From assembly GCA_022843485.1 (NCBI GenBank), contig JALHNM010000009.1:1-64000 (forward strand): DNA of 64,000 nucleotides, written 5' to 3'. The DNA is from Fimbriimonadaceae bacterium (GTDB taxonomy: Bacteria; Armatimonadota; Fimbriimonadia; Fimbriimonadales; Fimbriimonadaceae). Numbering within the stretch: position 1 is the first letter of the stretch; each line of letters begins with the position of its first letter. The notes beneath the pieces were generated by a model. It did no database searches. It had not been told where the DNA came from and was given only the letters and a program-made list of their open reading frames with translations. Both the position numbers and the translations under genes were made by a program. Shown one piece after another: positions 43,468 through 52,218 of this stretch.

Positions 43468-44303
43468 GCTGAGGTGATACCCGTCTCGGCGGCAAGGACG
43501 GCGGCGGCGACGCGAACCGATCTCAAGGCAGCCTGGACGTCGTGGACGCGAAGGACCTTGGCCCCGGCTTGCTGGGCGAGCACCTGAACCGCTAGAGTGC
43601 CTTCCAAGCGGTGCTCGGGCGGGGCCCCGTCGAGGATCCGGCCGATGAACGACTTCCTGCTTACACCGACGAGGACCGGGCGGCCGGTTGCCACGAACCT
43701 GGGTATCGCGGCCAGTAACGATAAGTTGTGCTGAACGGTCTTTCCGAAACCGATGCCAGGATCGATCCAAACTTGGTCTCGGCCGATGCCATGCCCCTCG
43801 GCGAGGGAGGCCCGTTGGTTCAGGTAGTCGAGCACCTCAGTGACCACGTCGGTGTAGTGCGGGTCTTGCTGCATCGTGCGCGGCGTGCCCAGCATGTGCA
43901 TAAGACACACGGTCGGTTTCGCGTCCACCCACAGCTGGGGCATGTTCGGGTCGGTTCCCGCGGTGACGTCGTTCACGATGCGGGCACCCGCCTCGAGTGC
44001 AAGGCGAGCAACGTGTGCCTTGGCCGTATCCACACTCACGATGACCCCCTTGTCGGCGAGACCGGCGATGACCGGTAGCACTCGTCGCGCTTCCTCTTCA
44101 GCCGGGACCGCTTCCGCTCCTGGCCGCGTGGACTCCCCGCCGACGTCCACGATGTCCGCCCCTTCGGCGACCATCGCGAGGCCTCGGTCGATCGCGGCTG
44201 AAGTGTCGAAGAAAAGGCCTCCGTCACTAAAGCTATCCGGCGTCACGTTGAGGATGCCCATGACGGCGGGCCGGTCGCCCGGGAGTGTGACAGGCGGGCT
44301 CAC
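43464..44303 (-). CDS. folP: Dihydropteroate synthase (279 aa)
   Basis: Joins p-aminobenzoate to the pterin diphosphate in folate synthesis. Signatures are MGILNVTPDSFSDGG, VDVGGESTRPGAE, IVNDVTAG, WIDPGIGFGKT and VGVSRKSFIG. Length and order are normal. It starts at GTG 44303, overlapping the lysC stop as GTGA, and stops over the meaB GTG. The pairing of folate and aspartate-pathway genes in one coupled operon is unusual. Confidence 0.96.
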   Translation of the reverse strand: MSPPVTLPGDRPAVMGILNVTPDSFSDGGLFFDTSAAIDRGLAMVAEGADIVDVGGESTRPGAEAVPAEEEARRVLPVIAGLADKGVIVSVDTAKAHVARLALEAGARIVNDVTAGTDPNMPQLWVDAKPTVCLMHMLGTPRTMQQDPHYTDVVTEVLDYLNQRASLAEGHGIGRDQVWIDPGIGFGKTVQHNLSLLAAIPRFVATGRPVLVGVSRKSFIGRILDGAPPEHRLEGTLAVQVLAQQAGAKVLRVHDVQAALRSVRVAAAVLAAETGITSA

Positions 44304-45649
44304 GAGGCCTCGGTCAGGCCGAACCGGTCGTGAAGCACGTGGACGGCGCGCCGCAGTTCCGACTCAGGGATGAGCACCGAGAGCGAGTAGTCGCTGTCGG
44401 AGGTCTGCAACACGGGGATCTGCGCTTCGTGCAGTTCTCGGAGCACCCGCGCGTACACACCCGGTTGCTGCATGTACTCGTGACCCACGAGGGAGACCAT
44501 CGTGCACCCCTCCGTGACGACGAGGGTCACGACCCTTGTCTCGCCCAGTGGTCGGAGCAGATCGATCTGGCTCTGGGCGGCTTGGCTCGGCTTTGTGCCG
44601 ATTTGGACTATATAGATTCTACGTTGGTCGCCGTCGAGGGGGACTACAAGGCCGTCGAAGACGTCGCGGAGAATAGGGTACTGCTCCCTGGGCACGGCGA
44701 ACCCGACGCCTGTCGGGCTCAGGTTAATCATGTAGAGGTTCAGTCCGTGCTTCGCTAACGTATCGTAAAGGCGCGACGCGAACGCGACTCGGTGAGAGGG
44801 GTCGATCGGGCCGGTGTCGGCCTGGACGTAGACGAGCTTTCCAGCGTGGGTCACACCGGTCACCCGACGTCCCCGGAAGCGCTCTCGAGTGACGACTTCG
44901 GTTCCCTCGTCCTCGCTGAACGTGTTCTTCACCCAGATTGGGATATCGAACCGCATCGCGATCTCCGCCGACCTAGGGTGCAACACCTTTGCGCCAAGGT
45001 GAGCGATCTCGGCCACCTCGTCATAGGTGACGTTCCGGAGGGTTGGGGCCTGTGGCACGAAGTCGGGGTCGGCCGTCTTGACCCCGTCAACGTCAGTGTA
45101 GATCTCCACCCGGTCGGCCCGTAAGGCTGCGCCGAGGGCTGCGGCCGTTGTGTCGGACCCTCCACGGCCTAACGTCGTCAATTCCGCTCCCGGGAGTCCG
45201 CCCGAGGTCCACACGCCTTGGAACCCGCAGACGACGGGGATGAGGTCCTGCCGCAGGGCTTCGTAGATCCCGATGGGATTGACCCCGAGGATCCGAGCGT
45301 TGCCGTAGACGCCGTCCGTTCGGATCCCGGCCTGGCCCCCGCGGAGCGAGATGGCGGGTTGGCCGAGTGCCTTGAGCGTGTGGGCGAAGACGACACTGGA
45401 CAAGATTTCACCGCAGCTCATCAACAGATCAAGCTCGCGAGGCTCAGGCTCCACGGCGGGGTCGATCTCTTTCAGGAGTCCAATGAGCGTGTCCGTCGCG
45501 TACGGTTCCCCCTTCCGTCCGATGGCGCTGACGACGACCACCGGCAGGGCGCCTTGCTCTCGGGCGGAGATCACTCGCAGAGCAGCAGTCGCCCTGGCGT
45601 CGCGTGTCTTCACGCTTGTGCCACCGAACTTCATCACAACGATGTTCAT
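44300..45649 (-). CDS. lysC: Aspartate kinase (449 aa)
   Basis: First step of Lys/Thr/Met synthesis. The kinase half has VMKFGGTSV, LLMSCGEILSS, LGRGGSDTTAAALGAAL and YTDVDGVKTADPDFV. The C-terminal part (about 280-445) holds two ACT units, the usual feedback-control region. ATG 45649 overlaps the stop of the small ACT gene as ATGA, so synthesis of the kinase is probably tied to that protein. Confidence 0.95.
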   Translation of the reverse strand: MNIVVMKFGGTSVKTRDARATAALRVISAREQGALPVVVVSAIGRKGEPYATDTLIGLLKEIDPAVEPEPRELDLLMSCGEILSSVVFAHTLKALGQPAISLRGGQAGIRTDGVYGNARILGVNPIGIYEALRQDLIPVVCGFQGVWTSGGLPGAELTTLGRGGSDTTAAALGAALRADRVEIYTDVDGVKTADPDFVPQAPTLRNVTYDEVAEIAHLGAKVLHPRSAEIAMRFDIPIWVKNTFSEDEGTEVVTRERFRGRRVTGVTHAGKLVYVQADTGPIDPSHRVAFASRLYDTLAKHGLNLYMINLSPTGVGFAVPREQYPILRDVFDGLVVPLDGDQRRIYIVQIGTKPSQAAQSQIDLLRPLGETRVVTLVVTEGCTMVSLVGHEYMQQPGVYARVLRELHEAQIPVLQTSDSDYSLSVLIPESELRRAVHVLHDRFGLTEAS

Positions 45650-46194
45650 CGGCTCGTCTCCGCGGGGGGTTGCGTGGTCGATCCGCTCTCGAAGGTCGCC
45701 CGGAGCCGCTCGGCGTCTGTGGCCGTGGTCACGATCAGGACTCGATCGTGCATGTCGCCGAGATGGTCGATCTCCGCGCCGCTTCCAATAGCGGCGGCCA
45801 CGATCCTCGAGATCAACCCCTCTTCGTCCCGCATGTTCACCGCGTGGACCAGAACGACCGACCGATCGGTCTTGACTTCAGCGCGGGCGCCAAGCTCCTG
45901 AAGGGTCTGCCGAACGGCACCCTCCGCGGCCGTCGGGACCAGGAATGAGACCCCTTCTGGAGTCAACTTCAGGAAGTCCAGGCTGATCCCCGCTTCCGAG
46001 ACGCCCTCAAGCACGCGGAGGCGCTCCGTGACTGGGTCCGCCGAACCGAGAAGGACCCGGGCGCTCAGATAGCCTGGCCTGACTTCAACCCGGTTCACGC
46101 CCCTCGGTTTTTCGAACTCTGTCTCACTGACAGTAGTTAAATCGAGTTCTCGGGTCAGTTGCCGTCGGAAGGGTCCCTGGTCTCGAAGGTTCAC
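45646..46194 (-). CDS. Free-standing two-ACT-domain protein coupled to lysC (182 aa)
   Basis: Contains two repeats that read like the aspartate-kinase ACT region: NRVEVRPGYLSARVLLG...LEGVSEAGISLDFLKLTPEGVSFLVP, then VVLVHAVNMRDEEGLISRIVAAAIGSGAEIDHLGD...VLIVTT. There is no kinase domain. By position and type it may be a regulatory subunit for the adjacent kinase, comparable in idea to the small beta subunit of some aspartate kinases, but here it is a separate upstream gene. It starts at GTG 46194, overlapping the reductase stop; the ORF upstream of it is antisense or other-frame. Confidence 0.75.
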   Translation of the reverse strand: MNLRDQGPFRRQLTRELDLTTVSETEFEKPRGVNRVEVRPGYLSARVLLGSADPVTERLRVLEGVSEAGISLDFLKLTPEGVSFLVPTAAEGAVRQTLQELGARAEVKTDRSVVLVHAVNMRDEEGLISRIVAAAIGSGAEIDHLGDMHDRVLIVTTATDAERLRATFESGSTTQPPAETSR

Positions 46195-47141
46195 GCGCTC
46201 AGGATCTCCTCCGCCTCGCGGAAGAGGGCCGGATCGACCTCGAGCCCGGACGCATTCGCGTTCTCTTCGATCTGCTCGGCCCGGGTCGCGCCTACGATCA
46301 CCGAGCTCACGTTGCTCAGCCGCAGGCACCAGGCGAGCGCGAATTGGGCAAGGCTCGCGCCTGCCTTCTTCGCGATTTCCGAGACCTTCTCGAGCTTGAC
46401 CAGATTCTCTTCGGTCAAGTACTGGCCCATAAACTGGTTCGACGTGTCGTCGGAGGCACGCGACCCCGGCGGGGGCGGTACCCCGGGCCGGTACTTGCCG
46501 CTCAGCACCCCTTGCGCGAGCGGCGAGTACACGACCTGTCCCAGCCCGTGCGCCAAGCTTGCCGGGATGACGCTCTGTTCAATGTCCCGGTTTAACATGT
46601 TGTACGCAGGCTGGTTGCTGACTGGTGCGTTCGCGTTGACCCTCGCCGCCGTGTGGGCCGCATCGACGATCGCAGTCGACGGCCACTGGCTCACGCCCCA
46701 GTACAGCACCTTGCCCTGCCGGACGAGGTCGTCGATCGCGCGCACCGTCTCCTCGAGCGGTGTATTTGGGTCGAACCTATGGAACTGGTACAGATCGATG
46801 TAGTCTGTCCCGAGTCGTCGGAGCGAGTCGTTGCACGACTCGACGATGTGCTTGCGGCTCAGCCCCTGGTCGTTCGGTGAGTCCGACATGGGGAAGTAGC
46901 ACTTCGTCGCGAGCACCAGGCTCTGCCTTCGGAGGCCCTTAATCGCTACGCCCAAAGCGCGCTCTGCCTTGCCGTTGTTGTACACATCGGCGGTGTCGAA
47001 GAAGTTGACCCCGAGGTCGTACGCCCGCTGGACGATGGCCGCCGTCCCTGAGTCGTCGAGGGACCGACCGTGGGTGAGCCAGCCCCCGAGCCCGACTTCG
47101 CTGACCTTGACCCCTGACCTTCCAAGCCGCCGGTAAAGCAC
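46191..47141 (-). CDS. Aldo/keto reductase (316 aa)
   Basis: NADPH-dependent TIM-barrel oxidoreductase. The catalytic tetrad fits D in FFDTADVY, Y in VYNNGKAERALG, K in LATKCYF and H in YQFHRFD. RRLGRSGVKVSEVGLGGW and VIVGATRAEQIEEN (cofactor binding) are typical of the Kv-beta/YghZ-like subgroup. The substrate is not predictable. It starts at GTG 47141, nine bases after the stop of the GT-C gene, with no TANNNT box, so it is probably read from upstream. Confidence 0.9.
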   Translation of the reverse strand: MLYRRLGRSGVKVSEVGLGGWLTHGRSLDDSGTAAIVQRAYDLGVNFFDTADVYNNGKAERALGVAIKGLRRQSLVLATKCYFPMSDSPNDQGLSRKHIVESCNDSLRRLGTDYIDLYQFHRFDPNTPLEETVRAIDDLVRQGKVLYWGVSQWPSTAIVDAAHTAARVNANAPVSNQPAYNMLNRDIEQSVIPASLAHGLGQVVYSPLAQGVLSGKYRPGVPPPPGSRASDDTSNQFMGQYLTEENLVKLEKVSEIAKKAGASLAQFALAWCLRLSNVSSVIVGATRAEQIEENANASGLEVDPALFREAEEILSA

Positions 47142-47150
47142 GCCTAGTTT

Positions 47151-49136
47151 TTACCTGGTGAGCTCGAAAAGGAGGGCGCGGGGCCTGGCCCCGACGGAGC
47201 CGAACACCTGGATCGGGCGGGCCCGTCCGCTCCGAATTGAGTCGGCGAGTAGCCAGCGCCACCAAAGGTTGGGGTCCCGGCGCATGGTCTCTCGCTCCGT
47301 GACAAGGTAGGGCTCGGCCCCAGGAACTAGCCCCGACGCGCCGAGCCAGCGGTCTCCAAAGCCTCGGTCGACGAGCCCAGGATCGAGGTTGACGTACGCA
47401 TGGGTGATCGCTCGTTCCGTGAGCGCGTCCACGAGGTCTTCGCCGCTCTCCAATCGCTCGTAGGGGATCCAAGTTGAATGGCCCGGGTTCCCCCACACAT
47501 AGTTGCAGTCAAGTAGGAATCCGAAGACCTCATCATAAAGAACGATTCGGCGCCCGGTCGGTATGAGCGGCTCGCCCCCCGGGCCAGATGTGTTGATGAC
47601 CTGGGCAGCGCGGGCGAACGGAATTGTCCGGAGCCGGTATTCGTTTCGATCCTCTCTACCGAGCACGACGGGAATTTGGCCAAGCGTCTGTTGAGTCACC
47701 AATAGGAAGAAGGTGTACACAGCCTGAGCTCCAAGGAGTGTTGCGAGCACACGCCCAAAGCTCAGTCGGGAGACCGCGCCGGCCCCAACGATCGCGAGCG
47801 GGACGGCTGCGATGGCCAAGTAGCGGCTTTGCTGGCTCAGCAGGAACCACGAGAGGAAGATGAGACCGACGCAACCCAGCATCGCCGACTCGAAGCGCCG
47901 GTCCGACCGACCCCTCAGGCCCGACGCGGCCCACACGAGCGCTGCGACGAGGCCCGCGAAGCCGATCGACCCGGTCGGGAACCCGAGGCCCAGCGTCTGG
48001 CCCGGGTTGACGTAGCGGCCGGGCTGGTATCCGAGCCCGAGGACGGCATGGCCTATCCCGCTAGGGCTCTTCCCGACCCCAAAGGTGGACTGCTCGTGTG
48101 AGTAAGTTTGCGCTCTCCAACCATCCCATTCACGTCCGCCGAACACCGAGTAGAAGAACGGGTAGACAGGGTTGCCGGTGTAAAAGGCCGACTTCGCGTA
48201 CCAGGGTGCGGCGACCGCGAGGGCAACGATCGCAGCGAGCAATGCCGCCCGAACGGGCCGGTCCGCGGACCCGCGATTCCATCGCCAAAGACTCCATACC
48301 AGAAAGGCGGCAATCGCGACCGCTACCTGTAGCCCAGTATGCTTTGTACCTAGACATAACCCGAGCCCAAGCCCAGGAAGCAGCCATGGGCTTGGACCCG
48401 TCGACTCGGTCGCGACCAGAGTCTCAACGGTGTACAGCAAGGCGATCGCAGCGAAGAGACCGTGAGCAAGATCGACATACGCTGTGCCTGCGCCCCAAAG
48501 GATCACGGGGACGCCAGCGAACCCAAGGACACCGTACGGAGCCGCCGTCCCACCGTACTTACGCCGAACCGCCCCGAAGACGAACGCGCTCCCAAGAACG
48601 AACGCGACGACGTTGAACGCCTTGGCCCCTGCCTCACCACCCCACCAGAGACCCGAAACATACAGGTTGTTCCACGTAAACGGGAAGTTACTGTGATGGA
48701 TGTTCTGAACGAACCCGATCTGGCCCTCAGCAAGCCACAGCTTTGGGACGGCCAGCTGGTATGCGAGACTGTCCCAGTCGCGGGGATCGCTCGGGGCGAG
48801 AGCCGCGACGAGTGGGATCGTGCCGAAGATGCCAGCGAGTAACGCTGCGGCGACGCCCTCTGCGCCCAGGTGTCGCGGGGCGCCCTTGGTCCATGTACGG
48901 AGAGCGGTAGCAGCGCCCAAGACGAGCAGGCCGGGAAGTACCCAAAGTCCCCAGCGAAGACCTCCAGGGAACACGCCGAGGATGAGCGTCACCAAACCGA
49001 GGAGCCCAAGCCCAAGCATCCCCGCGACTCCAACCCGCTCAGCAGAGTCGAGTCGAGCAAGGGGCCCCCGGAGCGCCGCGAGGGTGCAGACGGTCGCCGC
49101 TGTCGCAAACATGAACGTCAGCAAGGCCCCGAGCAT
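47151..49136 (-). CDS. GT-C-fold polytopic membrane protein, ArnT-like (661 aa)
   Basis: About 12-13 transmembrane segments, with an acidic motif in the first external loop (APSDPRDWDSLAYQ at about residues 113-126) as in GT-C glycosyltransferases that use lipid-linked sugars. Residues of about 480-661 form a soluble C-terminal domain. The family matches the DUF2029/ArnT-like group loosely; donor and acceptor are unknown. It is the likely head of the minus-strand operon down to 41045. A CATAAT box ends 7 bases before ATG 49136. Confidence 0.7.
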   Translation of the reverse strand: MLGALLTFMFATAATVCTLAALRGPLARLDSAERVGVAGMLGLGLLGLVTLILGVFPGGLRWGLWVLPGLLVLGAATALRTWTKGAPRHLGAEGVAAALLAGIFGTIPLVAALAPSDPRDWDSLAYQLAVPKLWLAEGQIGFVQNIHHSNFPFTWNNLYVSGLWWGGEAGAKAFNVVAFVLGSAFVFGAVRRKYGGTAAPYGVLGFAGVPVILWGAGTAYVDLAHGLFAAIALLYTVETLVATESTGPSPWLLPGLGLGLCLGTKHTGLQVAVAIAAFLVWSLWRWNRGSADRPVRAALLAAIVALAVAAPWYAKSAFYTGNPVYPFFYSVFGGREWDGWRAQTYSHEQSTFGVGKSPSGIGHAVLGLGYQPGRYVNPGQTLGLGFPTGSIGFAGLVAALVWAASGLRGRSDRRFESAMLGCVGLIFLSWFLLSQQSRYLAIAAVPLAIVGAGAVSRLSFGRVLATLLGAQAVYTFFLLVTQQTLGQIPVVLGREDRNEYRLRTIPFARAAQVINTSGPGGEPLIPTGRRIVLYDEVFGFLLDCNYVWGNPGHSTWIPYERLESGEDLVDALTERAITHAYVNLDPGLVDRGFGDRWLGASGLVPGAEPYLVTERETMRRDPNLWWRWLLADSIRSGRARPIQVFGSVGARPRALLFELTR

Positions 49137-49143
49137 CGACCCG

Positions 49144-49149
49144 ATTATG
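49144..49149 (-). promoter_or_regulatory. -10 box CATAAT of the GT-C gene and downstream operon
   Basis: It ends 7 bases before ATG 49136. It is divergent from the box at 49154-49159, with only 4 bases between the two. Confidence 0.5.
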
Positions 49150-49153
49150 ACGG

Positions 49154-49159
49154 TACGAT
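49154..49159 (+). promoter_or_regulatory. -10 box TACGAT of the ABC-2 permease gene
   Basis: It ends 9 bases before ATG 49169. It is back to back with the GT-C -10 box, so the two promoters probably compete. Confidence 0.5.
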
Positions 49160-49168
49160 CGCAGCGAC

Positions 49169-49954
49169 ATGGGGCGGTACTGGCGCATCTATCGTGAGTT
49201 CTTCGTGAGTTCGCTCGCTCGAGAGCTTGAGTTCCGCGCTAACTTCATCGCTAAGCTGCTCCATAACGTGGTCTGGATCGTCTTCTTCTTACTTATAGTA
49301 GTCGTAATCTATAGGAACACGGATTCCGTCGCTGGTTGGGATCGCGGGGACGCGCTCGTACTGGCAGCAACGATCTTCTTGCTAGGTTCGTTCTCCTCAG
49401 CTTTCTTCTTCTCGCTCGTCGAGATCCCGGAGCAAGTTCGCCGAGGAACGCTCGATTTCATCGTCACAAAGCCTATCGATTCGCAGTTCTGGGTCTCTCT
49501 CAGGCGCTTCAACTTCGATCAGCTTGGAGCGATCGTCGCCGGCTTTGTTCTCCTGGGCTACGGGGTCGCAACGAGTGGTGCCCAACCGGACTTCCCGAAC
49601 TGGGTCGCATACTCAGTTCTCTTGGTTTGCGCGACGGCACTCTACTATGCGTTCATGCTCATTCTTATGACGCTCGGAATCTGGCTCGTTCGGGTGGACA
49701 ATCTTTGGGTCTTGGGAGAGACTGTGCAACAGGTGGCTCGATACCCGATCGAGATCTACTCTCCACTCGTACAACGGACCCTGACGTTCGTTCTGCCTCT
49801 CGCCTTCCTTGCTACCGTGCCAGCCTCGCAGCTCGTGCGAAAGATCGACTACGCCATGGTCCTCGTCGGTCTCGCCTGGTCTCTTGGCTTGTTCGTCGCG
49901 GCCCGCCTCATCTGGAACTTCGCAATGAGGCACTACACGAGCGCCAGTTCCTAG
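49169..49954 (+). CDS. ABC-2-type transporter permease (261 aa)
   Basis: Six predicted transmembrane helices with an N-terminal ARELEFRANFIAKL amphipathic stretch and VRRGTLDFIVTKPIDSQFW between helices, characteristic of the ABC-2 (DUF990-like) permeases. It needs a partner ATPase, which is not adjacent; a permease encoded alone is unusual. The cargo could be polysaccharide, lipid or a small molecule. It ends 2 bases before the convergent lptD stop, with no terminator in between. Confidence 0.75.
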   Translation: MGRYWRIYREFFVSSLARELEFRANFIAKLLHNVVWIVFFLLIVVVIYRNTDSVAGWDRGDALVLAATIFLLGSFSSAFFFSLVEIPEQVRRGTLDFIVTKPIDSQFWVSLRRFNFDQLGAIVAGFVLLGYGVATSGAQPDFPNWVAYSVLLVCATALYYAFMLILMTLGIWLVRVDNLWVLGETVQQVARYPIEIYSPLVQRTLTFVLPLAFLATVPASQLVRKIDYAMVLVGLAWSLGLFVAARLIWNFAMRHYTSASS

Positions 49955-49956
49955 GC

Positions 49957-52218
49957 CTAGGGGATTAGGCTACCCCCTGAACCTACCGCCTGGCCACGTC
50001 TGCCAGTCCCGAATGGAGAATCACCTGGGAGCGCTCTGATCCTTAGGAAGAACGCGATCGTCTGTCCCGACCTGAACCCTACCCGGTTATCAATGATCTG
50101 GAGGGCGGCCTCGACACAGTGTAAGTCGTAAAGAACTTGGATGTGTCGCGTATCGAAGTCCTTTCGGTAGCCATTATAGTCGAGCAAGACGCTCACCGAG
50201 GTGCGTCCTATCTTCAGCCCTTGAACATCGGCGAACACGCTACCCCACGTCGATCTAACCCCATCATATCGCGTCCCAAGACGCAGGGCGGTCGATCCTT
50301 TGGTGAGACGCGCATCAAGGCGAAGCGACGACCAAACGCTTCGATTAGGGTCGTAGACCGCGGACGATGAAACATCGATGCTGGGACCCGGACGCCACTG
50401 CGCTCGAAGTGTGCCGGTCTGCCAACCTACCTGCCCGCGCGAACTGGAGACCACATCGTATCCAGTCCCGGCAAGAAGAGTTACAGCCCGAAGCGGTCGC
50501 GTCTCCAGCCCGAACCCGAACCCGTCCGAACGCCCGGTCTGGTCGATCGAAAGGGGCGTGAAACCGAAAAGGCGCAAGTAAGTGTAGTCGACTCGCAAAT
50601 CTGTCGCGGACCAAGCTCTGTACCGCGCTCCGAGTTGCGCTGAGAGGTTGTACTGCGCTGTACCGTCACTGTAAACACCCTGTCGGAAGCGAAGGTTGCT
50701 CCGAAAGGTGTTGAAGGTGTTCCCGATCGAGTTGGAGCTATCTGCTTCGAAGAAGAATCGACCGATCCGCGACCCCGTCGCAGGGCTTGCTCGCTCACCA
50801 AGGCTAAGTGCGAGGCGAGGGGAGCCCCTTCGCCCAGGGAGGCTCCCGAGTAGTCGTCGAAGGTCCGTCCTAACGGTCACCGTCGGCGTCGAGTCCGTGC
50901 TACTAGGGGAACGGGTCTCGCCGGACACAGGAACGCTTCGAATGTATTCAAGCTCCGTGTCCAAGAGAGTTGAATCGAGAGTTCCACTGTAGCGAACTTC
51001 GAGCCGCTCTGACGCAATTGGATTCTGGTTAAGCCCTGAAGATTCGCTTCGGTTAAGCGACAGATCGACTCGGTTCTGGACTCCTGCTATCGGGCGAGAG
51101 TCTGAGACGGATACGGACTGACTTACCGAAGAAAACCCGGTCGTGGAATTCGAAGAGCGAAAGAACCCTAGCCGGAGTGGGCGCCCTTGGATCGGAAGAA
51201 GGAACTGGCTCGACGTCGCCCACAGTGTGCTATCAGGAGCGGTGAGATAGTTTGCCCTCTGGTAGGTCGTGCTCAGGGCAAGTCGCCCACCCGCGAGCGC
51301 CTGTTCGTGTTGACCGCGCAACACGACGGAGGAGTTCGAGCCAAGGAGGTAACTGGCCCCTATAGCACCCGAGGCGAGCTCGTCGTCGTAGCGAAGGAGA
51401 AGCGCAGTCGACAGGCCCTTCTTCGTCATCGCGCGTAGCGTCGTGTCCAGAATCGACTCGCCTCGGATTGGGGTGGAGAAGGTTCCTTGGACGAAGTAGC
51501 CCTCGTCTGGAGACTCCCCAACTTCCGGTAAGTACCTCTCGCTTTGCATGGTAAGGGGAATGGAGAGATAGGGGAGAGTCAACAGCGTTCGATTCAGCAC
51601 GCGGACGCGGGTCTTACGCAGAACAGCTCGTCGTCCCGGAAGAATTCGGGAGGACTCCGAGGAGATACCGAAGTGAGGCGAATCTAAGTCGCATGTCGTT
51701 ATGGTAGAGTCCTCCATGCGATAGTCCCGCGGAGTTCCTACTCCAGTGCTCGTCGTCACGTAGAGATTCCCACGAACGTCCGGTCCGGTCCTTGAAGGAG
51801 GCAACACTGCGCGACCACTTCGGAAAGTGTAGACGTCATTGGAAGACTGATAGGTTAAGGCTTCGCTAGTGACGGTTTCTTCTCCGTCTCGGTATACGAT
51901 GGATCCGAAAGCCTCGAAGTCTTCAGTGTCAAGGTCGATCGAGAGGCGTTGCCCGCTGACGGTCCTTCCACTCAGGTCTGCCGAAAAACCTCCGTCCAGG
52001 ATGACATTGCTACCCTGGCGACGCACTGTCCTAGCGAAGACAACCTTCAAGGAACTCGGTTTCCGTTGGTTGCTGGAGGCCACGTCGATGCTTGGCGTTG
52101 CTTTGAACTTCGATGCAATGATTCGAAAGCCGTAGTAGGCTGTCCCTGACTGGGCTATCGCTGCCGAAAGTGCTCCAAGAGAGAAGCCTGCCAACACCGA
52201 AGCGCGCAGCAGGGTCAC
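49957..52218 (-). CDS. lptD: LptD/OstA-like outer-membrane LPS assembly protein (753 aa)
   Basis: Signal peptide about 1-22 (MTLLRASVLAGFSLGALSAAIA). The N-terminal beta-jellyroll (about 40-160) is OstA-like. The boundary motif TTCDLDSPHFGISSESSRILPGRR with TLPYLSIPL marks the start of the barrel. The rest (about 220-753) is beta-rich with many Ser/Arg/Asn strands. Length is close to normal. The cysteine pairs typical of proteobacterial LptD are not obvious, only one in the boundary region and one near the C terminus. It starts at GTG 52218, overlapping the lptF/G stop as GTGA. Confidence 0.8.
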   Translation of the reverse strand: MTLLRASVLAGFSLGALSAAIAQSGTAYYGFRIIASKFKATPSIDVASSNQRKPSSLKVVFARTVRRQGSNVILDGGFSADLSGRTVSGQRLSIDLDTEDFEAFGSIVYRDGEETVTSEALTYQSSNDVYTFRSGRAVLPPSRTGPDVRGNLYVTTSTGVGTPRDYRMEDSTITTCDLDSPHFGISSESSRILPGRRAVLRKTRVRVLNRTLLTLPYLSIPLTMQSERYLPEVGESPDEGYFVQGTFSTPIRGESILDTTLRAMTKKGLSTALLLRYDDELASGAIGASYLLGSNSSVVLRGQHEQALAGGRLALSTTYQRANYLTAPDSTLWATSSQFLLPIQGRPLRLGFFRSSNSTTGFSSVSQSVSVSDSRPIAGVQNRVDLSLNRSESSGLNQNPIASERLEVRYSGTLDSTLLDTELEYIRSVPVSGETRSPSSTDSTPTVTVRTDLRRLLGSLPGRRGSPRLALSLGERASPATGSRIGRFFFEADSSNSIGNTFNTFRSNLRFRQGVYSDGTAQYNLSAQLGARYRAWSATDLRVDYTYLRLFGFTPLSIDQTGRSDGFGFGLETRPLRAVTLLAGTGYDVVSSSRGQVGWQTGTLRAQWRPGPSIDVSSSAVYDPNRSVWSSLRLDARLTKGSTALRLGTRYDGVRSTWGSVFADVQGLKIGRTSVSVLLDYNGYRKDFDTRHIQVLYDLHCVEAALQIIDNRVGFRSGQTIAFFLRIRALPGDSPFGTGRRGQAVGSGGSLIP

